Part shown: positions 15,881-22,724 of the stretch, piece by piece
Layout: the number at the start of each line of letters is the position of its first letter
How positions within the stretch are numbered: position 1 is the first letter of the stretch
DNA from: Nocardia thailandica NBRC 100428
GTDB taxonomy: Bacteria > Actinomycetota > Actinomycetes > Mycobacteriales > Mycobacteriaceae
Length of the DNA: 34,044 nucleotides
Reading direction: 5' to 3'
Assembly (NCBI RefSeq): GCF_000308795.1
Contig: NZ_BAGK01000304.1
Span: 1 to 34,044 of the forward strand
Program-made: the position numbers and the translations under genes
The notes under the pieces: generated by a model
Databases searched by the model: none
What the model saw: only the letters and a program-made list of their open reading frames with translations
What the model was told of the DNA's origin: nothing

Positions 15881-16081
15881 ATGACGACCACCCTCGAAAG
15901 CGAAGTACTCGATGCTCTACAGTCCGGCGCCCAGCTGACCTCGACTGCCCTGGCGCGCTGCGTGAACCGTCCACGCCGGCGGGTACGGCGCGCCGCGAAC
16001 GCGCTGCGCCGGCAGGGCTTGGTCTTCCAGTACCACTCCGGCGCGTGGGTGGCGAGCCCGGCCGGGCGGGTTGCGCGATGA
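15881..16081 (+). CDS. Small winged-helix-like DNA-binding protein, 66 residues
   Basis: The ATG follows GAGGTGACGAG. The product reads ESEVLDALQSGAQLTSTALA, RCVNRPRRRVRRAANALRRQ, GLVFQYHSGAWVASPAGR: helix, helix, a basic recognition-like helix, and a two-stranded wing. This is the arrangement of a minimal winged helix that binds DNA. The stop overlaps the next start as ATGA. It is the first gene of a three-gene operon with 4-base overlaps throughout. I do not recognise a named family. Confidence 0.7.
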   Translation: MTTTLESEVLDALQSGAQLTSTALARCVNRPRRRVRRAANALRRQGLVFQYHSGAWVASPAGRVAR

Positions 16082-16347
16082 GCAACCGCAAGGAGCCGAG
16101 CGCGTTGGAGCGGTGGATGCTCGCGATGGTCATCAAGTACTGCGACGAAGAACCCCAGTCGGCGGAGATGCTCGCGAAGCTCATGAACCACAGCGAGCCC
16201 CACACCGGGAAGCTGTTGCGGGGGTTGGCCGAGCGGCGGCTGGCGAGTCACGGCGGGCGCAACCAGTGGCGGCCGACCGTGCACGGCCTGAACTACGCGG
16301 AGAAGAACCCGTACCCGCCGGCGCGGCGGCAGGCGGCGGCTTCGTGA
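16078..16347 (+). CDS. Second small winged-helix-like protein, 89 residues
   Basis: The product begins MSNRKEPSALERWMLAMVIK, then EPQSAEMLAKLMNHSEPHTG and KLLRGLAERRLASHGGRNQW, ending in a short basic tail. The helix-turn-helix followed by LRGLAERRL and a GGRNQW wing resembles PadR/MarR-style winged helices reduced to their core. The ATG overlaps the previous stop and its TGA overlaps the next GTG, so the three genes are almost certainly translated together. It differs in sequence from the 66-residue protein upstream, so it is not a simple duplicate. Role unknown; it probably works with its neighbours. Confidence 0.7.
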   Translation: MSNRKEPSALERWMLAMVIKYCDEEPQSAEMLAKLMNHSEPHTGKLLRGLAERRLASHGGRNQWRPTVHGLNYAEKNPYPPARRQAAAS

Positions 16348-16715
16348 CCGACCCCGATCCGGACACGAAGCCGCCGGTGGCGGTCGGCTACCAGCGGACC
16401 GAGGTCGCCGATCTGCGGTCCGCGCGCGAGCGCCGCGGGATGCGGGACCTGGCCGACCGGTACGGCTACCTGTACGCGCGGACCGTGAACCCGGTCGGCG
16501 CCGAGCAGCCGGTGGCGGTGCTGCTCGCGATCATCGGCGAACTGGAGGCCGAGTCGGTGTTCGTGCCGTCTCTGGAGGTGTTCGAGGGCGGCGCGATCCC
16601 GCAGGAGCTCTTCGAGGCGGTCGTCGACGTGAACGTCGTCGAGCCCGAACGAACCTACTCGCGGCGGTTCTCCGTCGGCGAGTGCGATTTCGGATGGTCG
16701 AGAGGAGGTGAGTAA
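16344..16715 (+). CDS. Recombinase-fold protein without catalytic serine (second copy)
   Basis: From the GTG at 16344 the 123-residue protein reads VAVGYQRTEVADLRSARERR, GMRDLADRYGYLYARTV, LLAIIGELEAESVFVPSLEV and ends near PERTYSRRF. It aligns by eye, element for element, with the protein at 3101 (AIGYLRTDLAG, AIGYDLLGTL, LASELAVDAVLCPS, PPITYCRW). Both lack the catalytic Ser of serine recombinases and their DNA-binding tail. It is the last gene of the operon and is followed 20 bases later by a strong hairpin. A nuclease or recombinase activity is unlikely. It may be a DNA- or nucleotide-related regulatory fold. Confidence 0.7.
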   Translation: MTDPDPDTKPPVAVGYQRTEVADLRSARERRGMRDLADRYGYLYARTVNPVGAEQPVAVLLAIIGELEAESVFVPSLEVFEGGAIPQELFEAVVDVNVVEPERTYSRRFSVGECDFGWSRGGE

Positions 16716-16735
16716 CCCAGATGCAGCAGGTCCGA

Positions 16736-16761
16736 CCCCCCGGCACCCACGGTGTCGGGGG
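16736..16761 (+). terminator. Strong hairpin closing the three-gene operon
   Basis: From 16737 to 16747 the strand pairs with 16751-16761 around a CAC loop (11 pairs including one G-T), giving a CCCCC/GGGGG base. It begins 21 bases after the operon's last stop. A second, weaker stem (GCCCC at 16788-16792 with GGGGC at 16801-16805) follows. Confidence 0.65.
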
Positions 16762-16809
16762 TTCGCTATCCGGGGGATGGTGAGAAGGCCCCAACCGATC
16801 GGGGCTCCG

Positions 16810-16838
16810 TTGATATCCCTTCGGCTCCAAATTATGTT
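16810..16838 (+). promoter_or_regulatory. Sigma-70-like promoter in an AT-rich patch
   Basis: TTGATA at 16810-16815, a 17-base spacer and TATGTT at 16833-16838 closely match the housekeeping consensus. They lie in a conspicuously AT-rich patch for this DNA. It would drive the gene at 16917 with a leader of about 70 bases. Confidence 0.55.
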
Positions 16839-16916
16839 TGGTGACAAAGCAATCATCCGTGTCGGGAACCCATGGTCGCACGCAGTCGCCCCGGTCCCGT
16901 GTCTCGAGGAGGCCCC

Positions 16917-17312
16917 GTGGCCGAACCGGCTCTCCGTCCCCGCGCCCTGACGATCGGGTTGCATCCACGGGCGATGGACTACCGCCGCTTCCCCGACCTC
17001 GACGAGCAGGAACTGACGGACCGGATCGAGGCCGCCAACTCCGCCCTGCGCGACACCGAGTTCGAGGTCACCCCGTGTCTCCTCGGCGCCGCGCCCGACG
17101 ACGCCGAGGCCGAGCTGCGGACCCTCCTCGCCCGCGAACGGTTCGACCTCGTCATGATCGGCGGAGCGGTCCGCGCCCTCCCCGACCACACCCCGCTGTT
17201 CGAGCGCGTCGTGAACACGCTGGTCGAGCTGGCCCCGGGAATCCGCTTCTGCTTCAACACCTCCCCCGAGACGACTCTCGACGCGCTCCGCCGGGCGGCC
17301 GCCTCGCTCTGA
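16917..17312 (+). CDS. Small conserved-type hypothetical protein, 131 residues
   Basis: A GTG behind GAGGAGG gives MAEPALRPRALTIGLHPRAM followed by DYRRFPDLDEQELTDRI, FEVTPCLLGAAPDDAEAELR, ERFDLVMIGGAVRALPDHTP, LFERVVNTLVELAPGIRFCF and NTSPETTLDALRR. The alternation of strands and helices with VMIGG in the middle suggests a small Rossmann-like fold. Proteins of this appearance occur in Streptomyces and Nocardia without assigned function. It has its own promoter at 16810 and converges on the sigma factor gene with a 34-base gap. Confidence 0.7.
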   Translation: MAEPALRPRALTIGLHPRAMDYRRFPDLDEQELTDRIEAANSALRDTEFEVTPCLLGAAPDDAEAELRTLLARERFDLVMIGGAVRALPDHTPLFERVVNTLVELAPGIRFCFNTSPETTLDALRRAAASL

Positions 17313-17346
17313 CGGGGCGCCTCCGCCGTCCCGGGCGCCACGCGCG

Positions 17347-18237
17347 TCAGCCGGCGGTCCAGGGCCGCAGCTTCTCCGGGTTGCGGATCACCCAGATGCG
17401 GGTGATGCGGCCGTCGGCGATCTCGAAGGCGTAGACCGACACGACCACGCCGTCGATCTCGGCGACCAGGCCGGGCTGCCCGTTGACCGTCCGTTCGGTG
17501 AGGGTGGGGGCGAGGCCGCGCGCGGCGATCCGCATCCACGCGTCGGCGATCCGCTCGCCGCCGACGATCGGTTCGAGGAACGACAGCGCCAACCCGCCGC
17601 CGTCGGCCGTGGCGACGGCCCGCGGGTCCAGCAGGCCGATCAGCGCCTCGATGTCCATCGATTCCCAGGCCCGTTTGAAATCCCGGACCACCTCGGCGCG
17701 TTCGGCCTCGGGCGCCGGCCGGGCGGAGTCGATGCGGCGACGCGCGCTCGAGGCGAGCTGGCGGCAGGCCGCGGGGGTGCGCCCCACCACCTCGGCGACG
17801 TCGGCGAAGGAGAAGCGGAACACGTCGTGCAGGACGAACGCGACCCGCTCGGCCGGCGTCATGGCGTCGAGGACGACCAGGAAGGCCATGCTGATCGATT
17901 CGTCGAGGGTGACCCGGTCCGCGGGATCGGCGGGGGCGGGTCCGCCGAACCAGTCGGAGTCGCCGGGCACCGGCTCCGGAATCCATTCACCCACATATCG
18001 TTCCCGCCGCACGCGTGCCGAGCCGAGCAGATCGAGGCAGATGCGCCCGGCGACGGTCGTGAGCCACGCTCCCGGCGAGGCCACCTCCCGCCGCCGGCGC
18101 TCCGGCAGCGCGTACCAGCGCGCGTAGGTCTCCTGCACGACGTCCTCGGCTTCGGCCACCGAGCCGAGCAGCCGGTAGGCGAGGTTCATCAGCTGCCTGC
18201 GCTCGGCGATCATCGTGTTCAGCTGCGGGTCGGTCAT
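17347..18237 (-). CDS. ECF41-type RNA polymerase sigma factor (SigJ-like)
   Basis: The ATG at 18237 behind AGGAGCCGAC gives 296 residues. Region 2 is visible as LMNLAYRLLGSVAEAEDVVQ plus ETYARWY, and region 4 as MTPAERVAFVLHDVFRFSFA and DVAEVVGRTPAACRQLASSA. The remaining 110 residues form a SnoaL-like domain ending in RITRIWVIRNPEKLRPW; the NP(D/E)KL motif at the end is diagnostic of ECF41 sigma factors, in which this domain both aids and limits activity in place of an anti-sigma factor. ECF41 genes usually sit beside small redox enzymes. Here the divergent neighbours are an FMN reductase and a SnoaL-like protein, fitting targets. Confidence 0.9.
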   Translation of the reverse strand: MTDPQLNTMIAERRQLMNLAYRLLGSVAEAEDVVQETYARWYALPERRRREVASPGAWLTTVAGRICLDLLGSARVRRERYVGEWIPEPVPGDSDWFGGPAPADPADRVTLDESISMAFLVVLDAMTPAERVAFVLHDVFRFSFADVAEVVGRTPAACRQLASSARRRIDSARPAPEAERAEVVRDFKRAWESMDIEALIGLLDPRAVATADGGGLALSFLEPIVGGERIADAWMRIAARGLAPTLTERTVNGQPGLVAEIDGVVVSVYAFEIADGRITRIWVIRNPEKLRPWTAG

Positions 18238-18305
18238 GTCGGCTCCTGCGCTCTCCTGGTCTCCCCTGTTCCGACGAATCACCGACCGGATCTGTGAGGC
18301 GACCT

Positions 18306-18338
18306 GACATTCCGCACGTCCGGGTCGTCGGGAATGTC
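18306..18338. promoter_or_regulatory. Inverted repeat upstream of FMN reductase gene
   Basis: GACATTCC at 18306-18313 and GGAATGTC at 18331-18338 form perfect 8-bp arms separated by 17 bases. The right arm lies 29 bases before the FMN reductase start. TGACATT followed by CGTC further on distantly resembles ECF41 promoter elements (TGTCACA and CGTC), but the spacing is short. Confidence 0.4.
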
Positions 18339-18367
18339 GAGACACTCAGCAAACCAGGAGTTCGGAC

Positions 18368-18952
18368 ATGATCAGAATCGGCATCCTCCTCGGCAGTACC
18401 CGGCCCTCGCGCAAGAGCCCGCAGGTCGCGCGCTGGGTCCTGGACACGGCGACGCGACGCGGCGACGCCGAGTTCGACCTGATCGACCTGCGCGATCACC
18501 CGCTGCCACACCTGGACGAGGCCACCCCACCCCTGTTCGGCCCGTCGGCGCACGCGCACACCCGTGCCTGGGCCGAGCGGATCGCGCCGTTCGACGGCTT
18601 CGTGATGGTGACGCCCGAATACAACGGCGGCGTCCCCGGCGTGCTGAAGAACGCCATCGACCACCTGTGCGCCGAATGGGCCGACAAGGCCGTGGGATTC
18701 GTCTCCTACGGGGTCAGCGGCGGTGCCCGCGCGGTGGCGCAGCTGCGGATGGTGTGCGGCGCGCTCGGCATGGCCGACGTGAGCCGCCCGGTGGAGATCT
18801 CGTTGCTCGCCGATTTCGAGAACCACACCACGTTCACCCCGCGTGACCACCATGTCGACGCCCTGGGCAAGACCCTCGATCAGCTGCTGGCCTGGAGCGC
18901 CGCGCTCGCGCCGCTGCGGGCCGGCACCGACACCACCCTCGTCACCCCGTGA
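18368..18952 (+). CDS. NAD(P)H-dependent FMN reductase-like protein
   Basis: The 194-residue flavodoxin-fold protein has GSTRPSRKS at 9-17, the phosphate-binding loop of FMN, and TPEYNGGVPGVLKNAIDHL from 82, the signature of the SsuE/ChrR-type NADPH-dependent FMN reductase family. These enzymes reduce FMN or quinones with NAD(P)H in the cytoplasm. The ATG follows AGGAGTTCGGAC. It forms a pair with the SnoaL-like gene 11 bases downstream and is divergent from the ECF41-type sigma factor, probably its regulator. Confidence 0.9.
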   Translation: MIRIGILLGSTRPSRKSPQVARWVLDTATRRGDAEFDLIDLRDHPLPHLDEATPPLFGPSAHAHTRAWAERIAPFDGFVMVTPEYNGGVPGVLKNAIDHLCAEWADKAVGFVSYGVSGGARAVAQLRMVCGALGMADVSRPVEISLLADFENHTTFTPRDHHVDALGKTLDQLLAWSAALAPLRAGTDTTLVTP

Positions 18953-18963
18953 GGACCCCCACC

Positions 18964-19422
18964 ATGACCACATCGAGCACCCCCGCGCACACCACCCACA
19001 TCGACGACTCGCCGCTGCGCCGCCGGATCGCGACGGTGATCGACGGCCTGCGGGCCAAGGACCTCGACGCCGTGCGGCAGGTCTACACGGCCGATGTCGT
19101 CTCCTTCGACGCCGAGCCGCCGCTCCAGCACGTCGGGATCGCCGCCAAACTCGACAACTGGGCCCGGGTCTTCGACTTCTTCGAAACGGTGGACTACGAA
19201 GTCCGCGATCTGACATTCACCGTAGGCGAGGACGTGGCGTTCGGGCACGCGTTCGCCCGCCTGCGCGGCACGCTGCGGGACGGCACACAGGCCGCCGGCA
19301 TGTGGGTGCGCGTCACCTACGGCATGCGCAAGATCGAGGGCACCTGGCTGATCGCGCACGACCAGGTCTCGGTGCCGCTCGACATCGCGACCGGGCGGGG
19401 CATGGTCGACCTCACGCCCTGA
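18964..19422 (+). CDS. SnoaL-like/NTF2-fold protein
   Basis: The ATG at 18964 follows GTGAGGACC and gives 152 residues; a GTG overlapping the previous stop (18949) would add five. The body reads LRRRIATVIDGLRAKDLDAV, RQVYTADVVSFDAEPPLQHV, FETVDYEVRDLTFTVGEDVA, WVRVTYGMRKIEGTWLIAHD and QVSVPLDI, the helix-and-sheet order of NTF2-like SnoaL domains that form a cone-shaped pocket. Some are isomerases or cyclases and others only bind ligands; activity here is unknown. Co-transcription with the FMN reductase is very likely. Confidence 0.85.
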   Translation: MTTSSTPAHTTHIDDSPLRRRIATVIDGLRAKDLDAVRQVYTADVVSFDAEPPLQHVGIAAKLDNWARVFDFFETVDYEVRDLTFTVGEDVAFGHAFARLRGTLRDGTQAAGMWVRVTYGMRKIEGTWLIAHDQVSVPLDIATGRGMVDLTP

Positions 19423-19488
19423 TCCACCCCGCGACCCACGGTCGAATCCGCGGTGTTTCGGCAGGCGACGGGCGGGCAACCGGCAGGC

Positions 19489-19761
19489 ATGGGAATCGAT
19501 GGAGGACAGGAATCGGGGAGCACGGGGTCGGACCCGGCCCTCGTCACCGCGGACACCCTGCGCGAGCTGCTCGCGAGCGGGCAACCCGACGCCGGCCTGG
19601 TACTCGAGGGCGGGCGCGTGAGCGTCACGTCGGAGTCCGGCGGGCTGGTACTGGTCAGCCGCGACGAACTGCGCGACCGCGTCGGCGCGGAGCCCGACCC
19701 GACCGCGCTGGCGGAGCAGGCCGAACTCCTGAACACCGAGATCCGCCTGATGGGCGCCTGA
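19489..19761 (+). CDS. Small hypothetical protein, about 90 residues
   Basis: From the ATG at 19489 the product has a Gly/Ser-rich start, then ALVTADTLRELLASGQPDAG, LVLEGGRVSVTSESGGLVLV, SRDELRDRV and a final helix ALAEQAELLNTEIRLMGA. A GTG at 19453 would lengthen it by 12 residues; neither has a good ribosome site. The beta-strand pattern LVLEGGRVSV...GGLVLVSRDEL looks like a real small domain but I know no family. A 10-bp hairpin follows. Confidence 0.55.
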   Translation: MGIDGGQESGSTGSDPALVTADTLRELLASGQPDAGLVLEGGRVSVTSESGGLVLVSRDELRDRVGAEPDPTALAEQAELLNTEIRLMGA

Positions 19762-19808
19762 GCCCCTGCACGCGCGCCCCCCGTGTCCCCCGCACCGGTG
19801 GCGCGGAC

Positions 19809-19842
19809 GACCGGGCCCGGTCGACATGGCACGGGCCCGGTC
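19809..19842. terminator. Hairpin between convergent small genes
   Basis: GACCGGGCCC at 19809-19818 and GGGCCCGGTC at 19833-19842 are perfect 10-bp arms with a 14-base loop, between the rightward gene ending at 19761 and the leftward gene ending at 19883. It can terminate both. Confidence 0.6.
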
Positions 19843-19882
19843 TCCTGCGGCGTGCGCGGGCCGCCGCATCCCGCCCTCCGGC

Positions 19883-20044
19883 TCAGTCGGGTGGCTCCTG
19901 CGCGTTCTCGGTCGCGGCCAGTTCGGGCGCGAGTTCCCTGGTCGCCATCCCGCCGTCCCGGCCTTCGTCGGCCGGGCCGGGCCTGCCGCCCCGGGGTTCC
20001 CGCGTCTTCTCGTCGTCCTCGGTGCGTCTCTTCTCCTCGGGCAT
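19883..20044 (-). CDS. Very small charged protein, 53 residues
   Basis: A GAGG site lies eight bases before the ATG at 20044 (another ATG at 20050 is too close to the site). The product starts MPEEKRRTEDDEKTREPRGG and runs through GPADEGRDGGMATRELAPEL to end near ENAQEPPD. It is almost entirely charged and Gly/Pro residues and probably disordered. Proteins like this are seen in actinobacteria without known function. The good start site and the shared terminator on its 3' side support it. Confidence 0.55.
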   Translation of the reverse strand: MPEEKRRTEDDEKTREPRGGRPGPADEGRDGGMATRELAPELAATENAQEPPD

Positions 20045-20118
20045 GCTCATCACCTCTTTCGTCGGTGCTGCGGAACTACCCGCCGCACGAGGTTTCGATC
20101 ACGACCGTTCCTCGCACT

Positions 20119-20700
20119 TCACGGGCACCCGCCCAGCCACCACCAACCATCCGCCAGCTCGACCCTCGGGCAGATCGGGTCGCCGAATCCGTCGAAGGGG
20201 CCCGGCCCGGGATCTCCGGTGAAATACCCGTACCCGGTCGCGCCATCGGGAATTCCGACGAAGTCCGGAACGAACCGTACGGGCCGGTCGGCGGAACCCA
20301 GGTCGGCCACCCGGCAGTTGGCCGACACCCAGCACAGATGCCCCGGCAGCGGCCGCCCGTACAGGCCGTCGGAGGCCGGCGGCGGGTCCGCGGCGGCGAC
20401 CGCCGCGAAGGCGGGCCGTTCGAGGTGGAACCGCAGCCACGCCCCGGCCTCCGGACTGGTGAGGGCCAGCACCGGCACCCCGATCCCCACGGCCGCGAGA
20501 ACGATCGTGGTCGCCAGCGGCCAGCGCGGCCGCTGCCCGCCGGCCCGCCACAGCGCGATCCCGAAGCCCACCACCAGCCCCACGAACGCGGCCGCGAGCA
20601 CCGGCAGGGCCAGCAGCCACAGAGAGGTCAGGACCCAGCCGCGATGCAGGGCGAGCACCACCGACAGCACCATCAGACCGGCGGCCGCCACGGGCGGCAT
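20119..20700 (-). CDS. Hypothetical membrane protein with exported-looking C-terminal domain
   Basis: From the ATG at 20700 (after AGAAGG) the protein has 193 residues; a GTG at 20721 would add seven. Three hydrophobic segments lie in the first 90 residues (VAAAGLMVLSVVLAL; LWLLALPVLAAAFVGLVVGF; TIVLAAVGIGVPVLAL). The remainder is a soluble domain with two Cys (HLCWVSANCRVADLG) and later DPICPRVELADGWWWLGGCP, four Cys in all that could form disulphides outside the membrane. No family is recognised. Confidence 0.6.
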   Translation of the reverse strand: MPPVAAAGLMVLSVVLALHRGWVLTSLWLLALPVLAAAFVGLVVGFGIALWRAGGQRPRWPLATTIVLAAVGIGVPVLALTSPEAGAWLRFHLERPAFAAVAAADPPPASDGLYGRPLPGHLCWVSANCRVADLGSADRPVRFVPDFVGIPDGATGYGYFTGDPGPGPFDGFGDPICPRVELADGWWWLGGCP

Positions 20701-20844
20701 CGCCGAACACCTTCTCGACACGGTCGCAACCTAGCGAGGCGCGATGTGGAGGCCGCGCGGAAGATGTGGAGATGGTGTGCCGATCCACACCGCCGCGCGC
20801 GGACCCGCCCACCAGGGCCGGGAAACGTGCGCCTGGTCGCCTGT

Positions 20845-21726
20845 TCAGCGGGCGGCGGCGAGCACTTCGTACACCGCCGTGACGCTCTGCTCGCCGCGGC
20901 CCGCGTCGACGGCGCGGCGTAGCAGCTCGTGCATGGTCGAGTGCCACGACAGGTCGACCCCGGTCTCGGCCGCCAGCCGCGCGTCGTCGTCGAGAGCCGT
21001 CCGGAACAGCTCCACGCTGGAGCCGAGCCGGGTGTAGTCCCGCTCATCGATCTCGGCGGCCAGGACCGGCAGCAGCGACTCGATCATCCGCAGCCACCTG
21101 CCCGAGTACGGCACCATGGTCCGCGCGGGCAGGCCACGGGCGGTCAGCATCGCCGCGCCTTCGAGGAAGCCGAGCAGCGCGGGCAGCAGCGTCGCGCCGA
21201 CCGCCGACTCGTAGAGGGCGGCGAGATCGGGTTCCGCACCGAGGAAGTCGAGCTCGCCGCCGAGGACGCCCAGGGTGTCGGCGTGGGCGTCGAAGACCTC
21301 GCGGTCCCCGCCGAAGTACAGCAGCGTGTCCCGCGCGCCGACCGCGGCGGGCACGTTCTCGAGCGCGCCGCCGAGGTAGCGGGCGCCCACGCAGTGCGCC
21401 CACCGCGCGAATTCCCGCGCCTGGTCGGGAGTTCCGCTGCTCAACGTGATCAGGTCGCGGCCGGGCAGCACGGCAGTGGCCGCGGCGAGGCTGGCGCGTG
21501 TGGCGTCGAAACCGGTGAGCACGGCGACGGTGACCGCGCTCGCCTCGACCGCGTCGGCGATGTCGCGGTGGGCGGTGGCCCCCGCGGCGGCCAGGTCGCC
21601 GGTCCGCTCCGTGCTGCGGTTCCAGACGTGGGTCCGGTGGCCCGCGGCGAGGAAGGCGTGGGCGATCGCGCTGCCCATGGATCCGGTGCCGAGCACGGTC
21701 ACCGGCGGTCGTTGCGCTGTGGTCAT
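20845..21726 (-). CDS. NAD(P)-dependent oxidoreductase, imine reductase/beta-HAD type
   Basis: The ATG at 21726 gives 293 residues; GGAG lies upstream and further upstream codons are unsupported. VTVLGTGSMGSAIAHAFLAA at 9-28 is the nucleotide-binding start of the 6-phosphogluconate dehydrogenase superfamily, followed by HVWNRSTERTGDLAAAGAT, where the Arg and Ser-Thr favour NADP. The all-alpha C-terminal half (ALYESAVGATLLPALLGFLE, GLPARTMVPYSGRWL) and the length match imine reductases and related beta-hydroxyacid dehydrogenases. Which substrate is used cannot be told. A 22-base palindrome lies just upstream. Confidence 0.85.
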   Translation of the reverse strand: MTTAQRPPVTVLGTGSMGSAIAHAFLAAGHRTHVWNRSTERTGDLAAAGATAHRDIADAVEASAVTVAVLTGFDATRASLAAATAVLPGRDLITLSSGTPDQAREFARWAHCVGARYLGGALENVPAAVGARDTLLYFGGDREVFDAHADTLGVLGGELDFLGAEPDLAALYESAVGATLLPALLGFLEGAAMLTARGLPARTMVPYSGRWLRMIESLLPVLAAEIDERDYTRLGSSVELFRTALDDDARLAAETGVDLSWHSTMHELLRRAVDAGRGEQSVTAVYEVLAAAR

Positions 21727-21745
21727 CTGCGACTCCGATCGGGGT

Positions 21746-21767
21746 GCGGCGGTCGGTCGACCGCCGC
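21746..21767. promoter_or_regulatory. Perfect palindrome upstream of oxidoreductase gene
   Basis: GCGGCGGTCG at 21746-21755 and CGACCGCCGC at 21758-21767 form 10-bp arms separated by GT. It lies 20-41 bases before the oxidoreductase start, an operator position. It could instead act as a terminator for the MmpS-like gene ending at 21869, although the 2-base spacing does not favour an RNA hairpin. Confidence 0.4.
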
Positions 21768-21868
21768 GATGACCCGAGTGTCGGCGCGCGCGAGCAGGCC
21801 CACAAGTACGCACTTTCGCGGTCCGTTCCGCACCTTCCGGTGAGGATCCAGGTCGGGGCGACGTCCGG

Positions 21869-22408
21869 CTACGAACTCGTCGTGCAGTTCACCGTGGCGT
21901 GCGCGCCGGTCGCGGTCTGCTCGTCCTTGACCTTGCCGTCCACCGTGATGCGGCAGGTCACCGAACCGCCCTCGGTCCGGGCGCCGACACCGATCGTCGT
22001 GAAAGTGGCCTTGTAGAGCACCGTCCTGGTCCACGGTGCGGTGGCGCCGGTCTCCTCCCGACGTTCGGCCTTCTCGTCGAAGTACGTCACCGAGGTCAGG
22101 GCGGGGACGTCGGAGGTGATCTCGTAGACCACGTTCTTCCCCTGTCCGAGCGGCGATTCCGTCGTCGCCGGCGGACTCGTCGTGAGCTCGTTCGGCATCC
22201 GGGGGGCGGTCGGCGGCGAGGTCTCCAGGCTCGAGACCGCGCTGTCGACCGCCTGCCCGGCCTCCTTGCCCGCCACGCCGACGACGGCGAAGCAGCCGCC
22301 GATCGCCAGGATCACCACGCCGAGCAGAATCCAGGGCCAGAGCCTGTGCCGCCGCGGTGGCAGCGGCGGCCTGCCGTAGCGCCGGCCGAATCGTGGCTGT
22401 TGCGTCAT
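21869..22408 (-). CDS. MmpS-like membrane-anchored protein
   Basis: From the ATG at 22408 the 179-residue protein has a basic Pro-rich cytoplasmic start (RYGRPPLPPRRHRL), one transmembrane helix (WPWILLGVVILAIGGCFAVV), a Thr/Pro linker, and a beta-rich domain. That domain reads VVYEITSDVPALTSVTYFDE, APWTRTVLYKATFTTIGVGA and SVTCRITVDGKVKDEQ, as in MmpS proteins. In mycobacteria MmpS partners MmpL transporters in lipid or siderophore export. No MmpL gene is adjacent, so this may act alone; many Nocardia genomes have orphan versions. GGGGAT precedes the start. Confidence 0.75.
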   Translation of the reverse strand: MTQQPRFGRRYGRPPLPPRRHRLWPWILLGVVILAIGGCFAVVGVAGKEAGQAVDSAVSSLETSPPTAPRMPNELTTSPPATTESPLGQGKNVVYEITSDVPALTSVTYFDEKAERREETGATAPWTRTVLYKATFTTIGVGARTEGGSVTCRITVDGKVKDEQTATGAHATVNCTTSS

Positions 22409-22724
22409 CGGATCCCCTTGAACTGGTGGCCGTGGGACCGTCCCCCGGCGCCGGGTCCTCCGGCCCTGTCGGAGATACCCGATGTCGGCCGTCGTGATCA
22501 CCCCGGCGCGAAGACGGACCGAACCGGGAACATGGTCCCGCATTGGATATTTCGGCGAGACCGACGCGGGCCCTGCTGCGAACCACCGAGAGACGGATTC
22601 GTTCCTCCGGGCAAGGAAATCGCGCATGGCGGCGGACCCCGGGCGGTAGAATCGGAGTCCTTCGGGGAGGCGGCGGGACGGAGTTCGCCCGCAGACGCGT
22701 CATCGGAACCTGGTGGGAGGGGCG
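22409..22724. other. Divergent intergenic region, 316 bases
   Basis: Promoters for the leftward MmpS-like gene and the rightward membrane protein must lie here. TAGAAT at 22645-22650 is a good -10 element for the rightward gene, giving a leader of about 70 bases; no convincing -35 accompanies it. The rest shows no gene or repeat that I can support. Confidence 0.35.
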
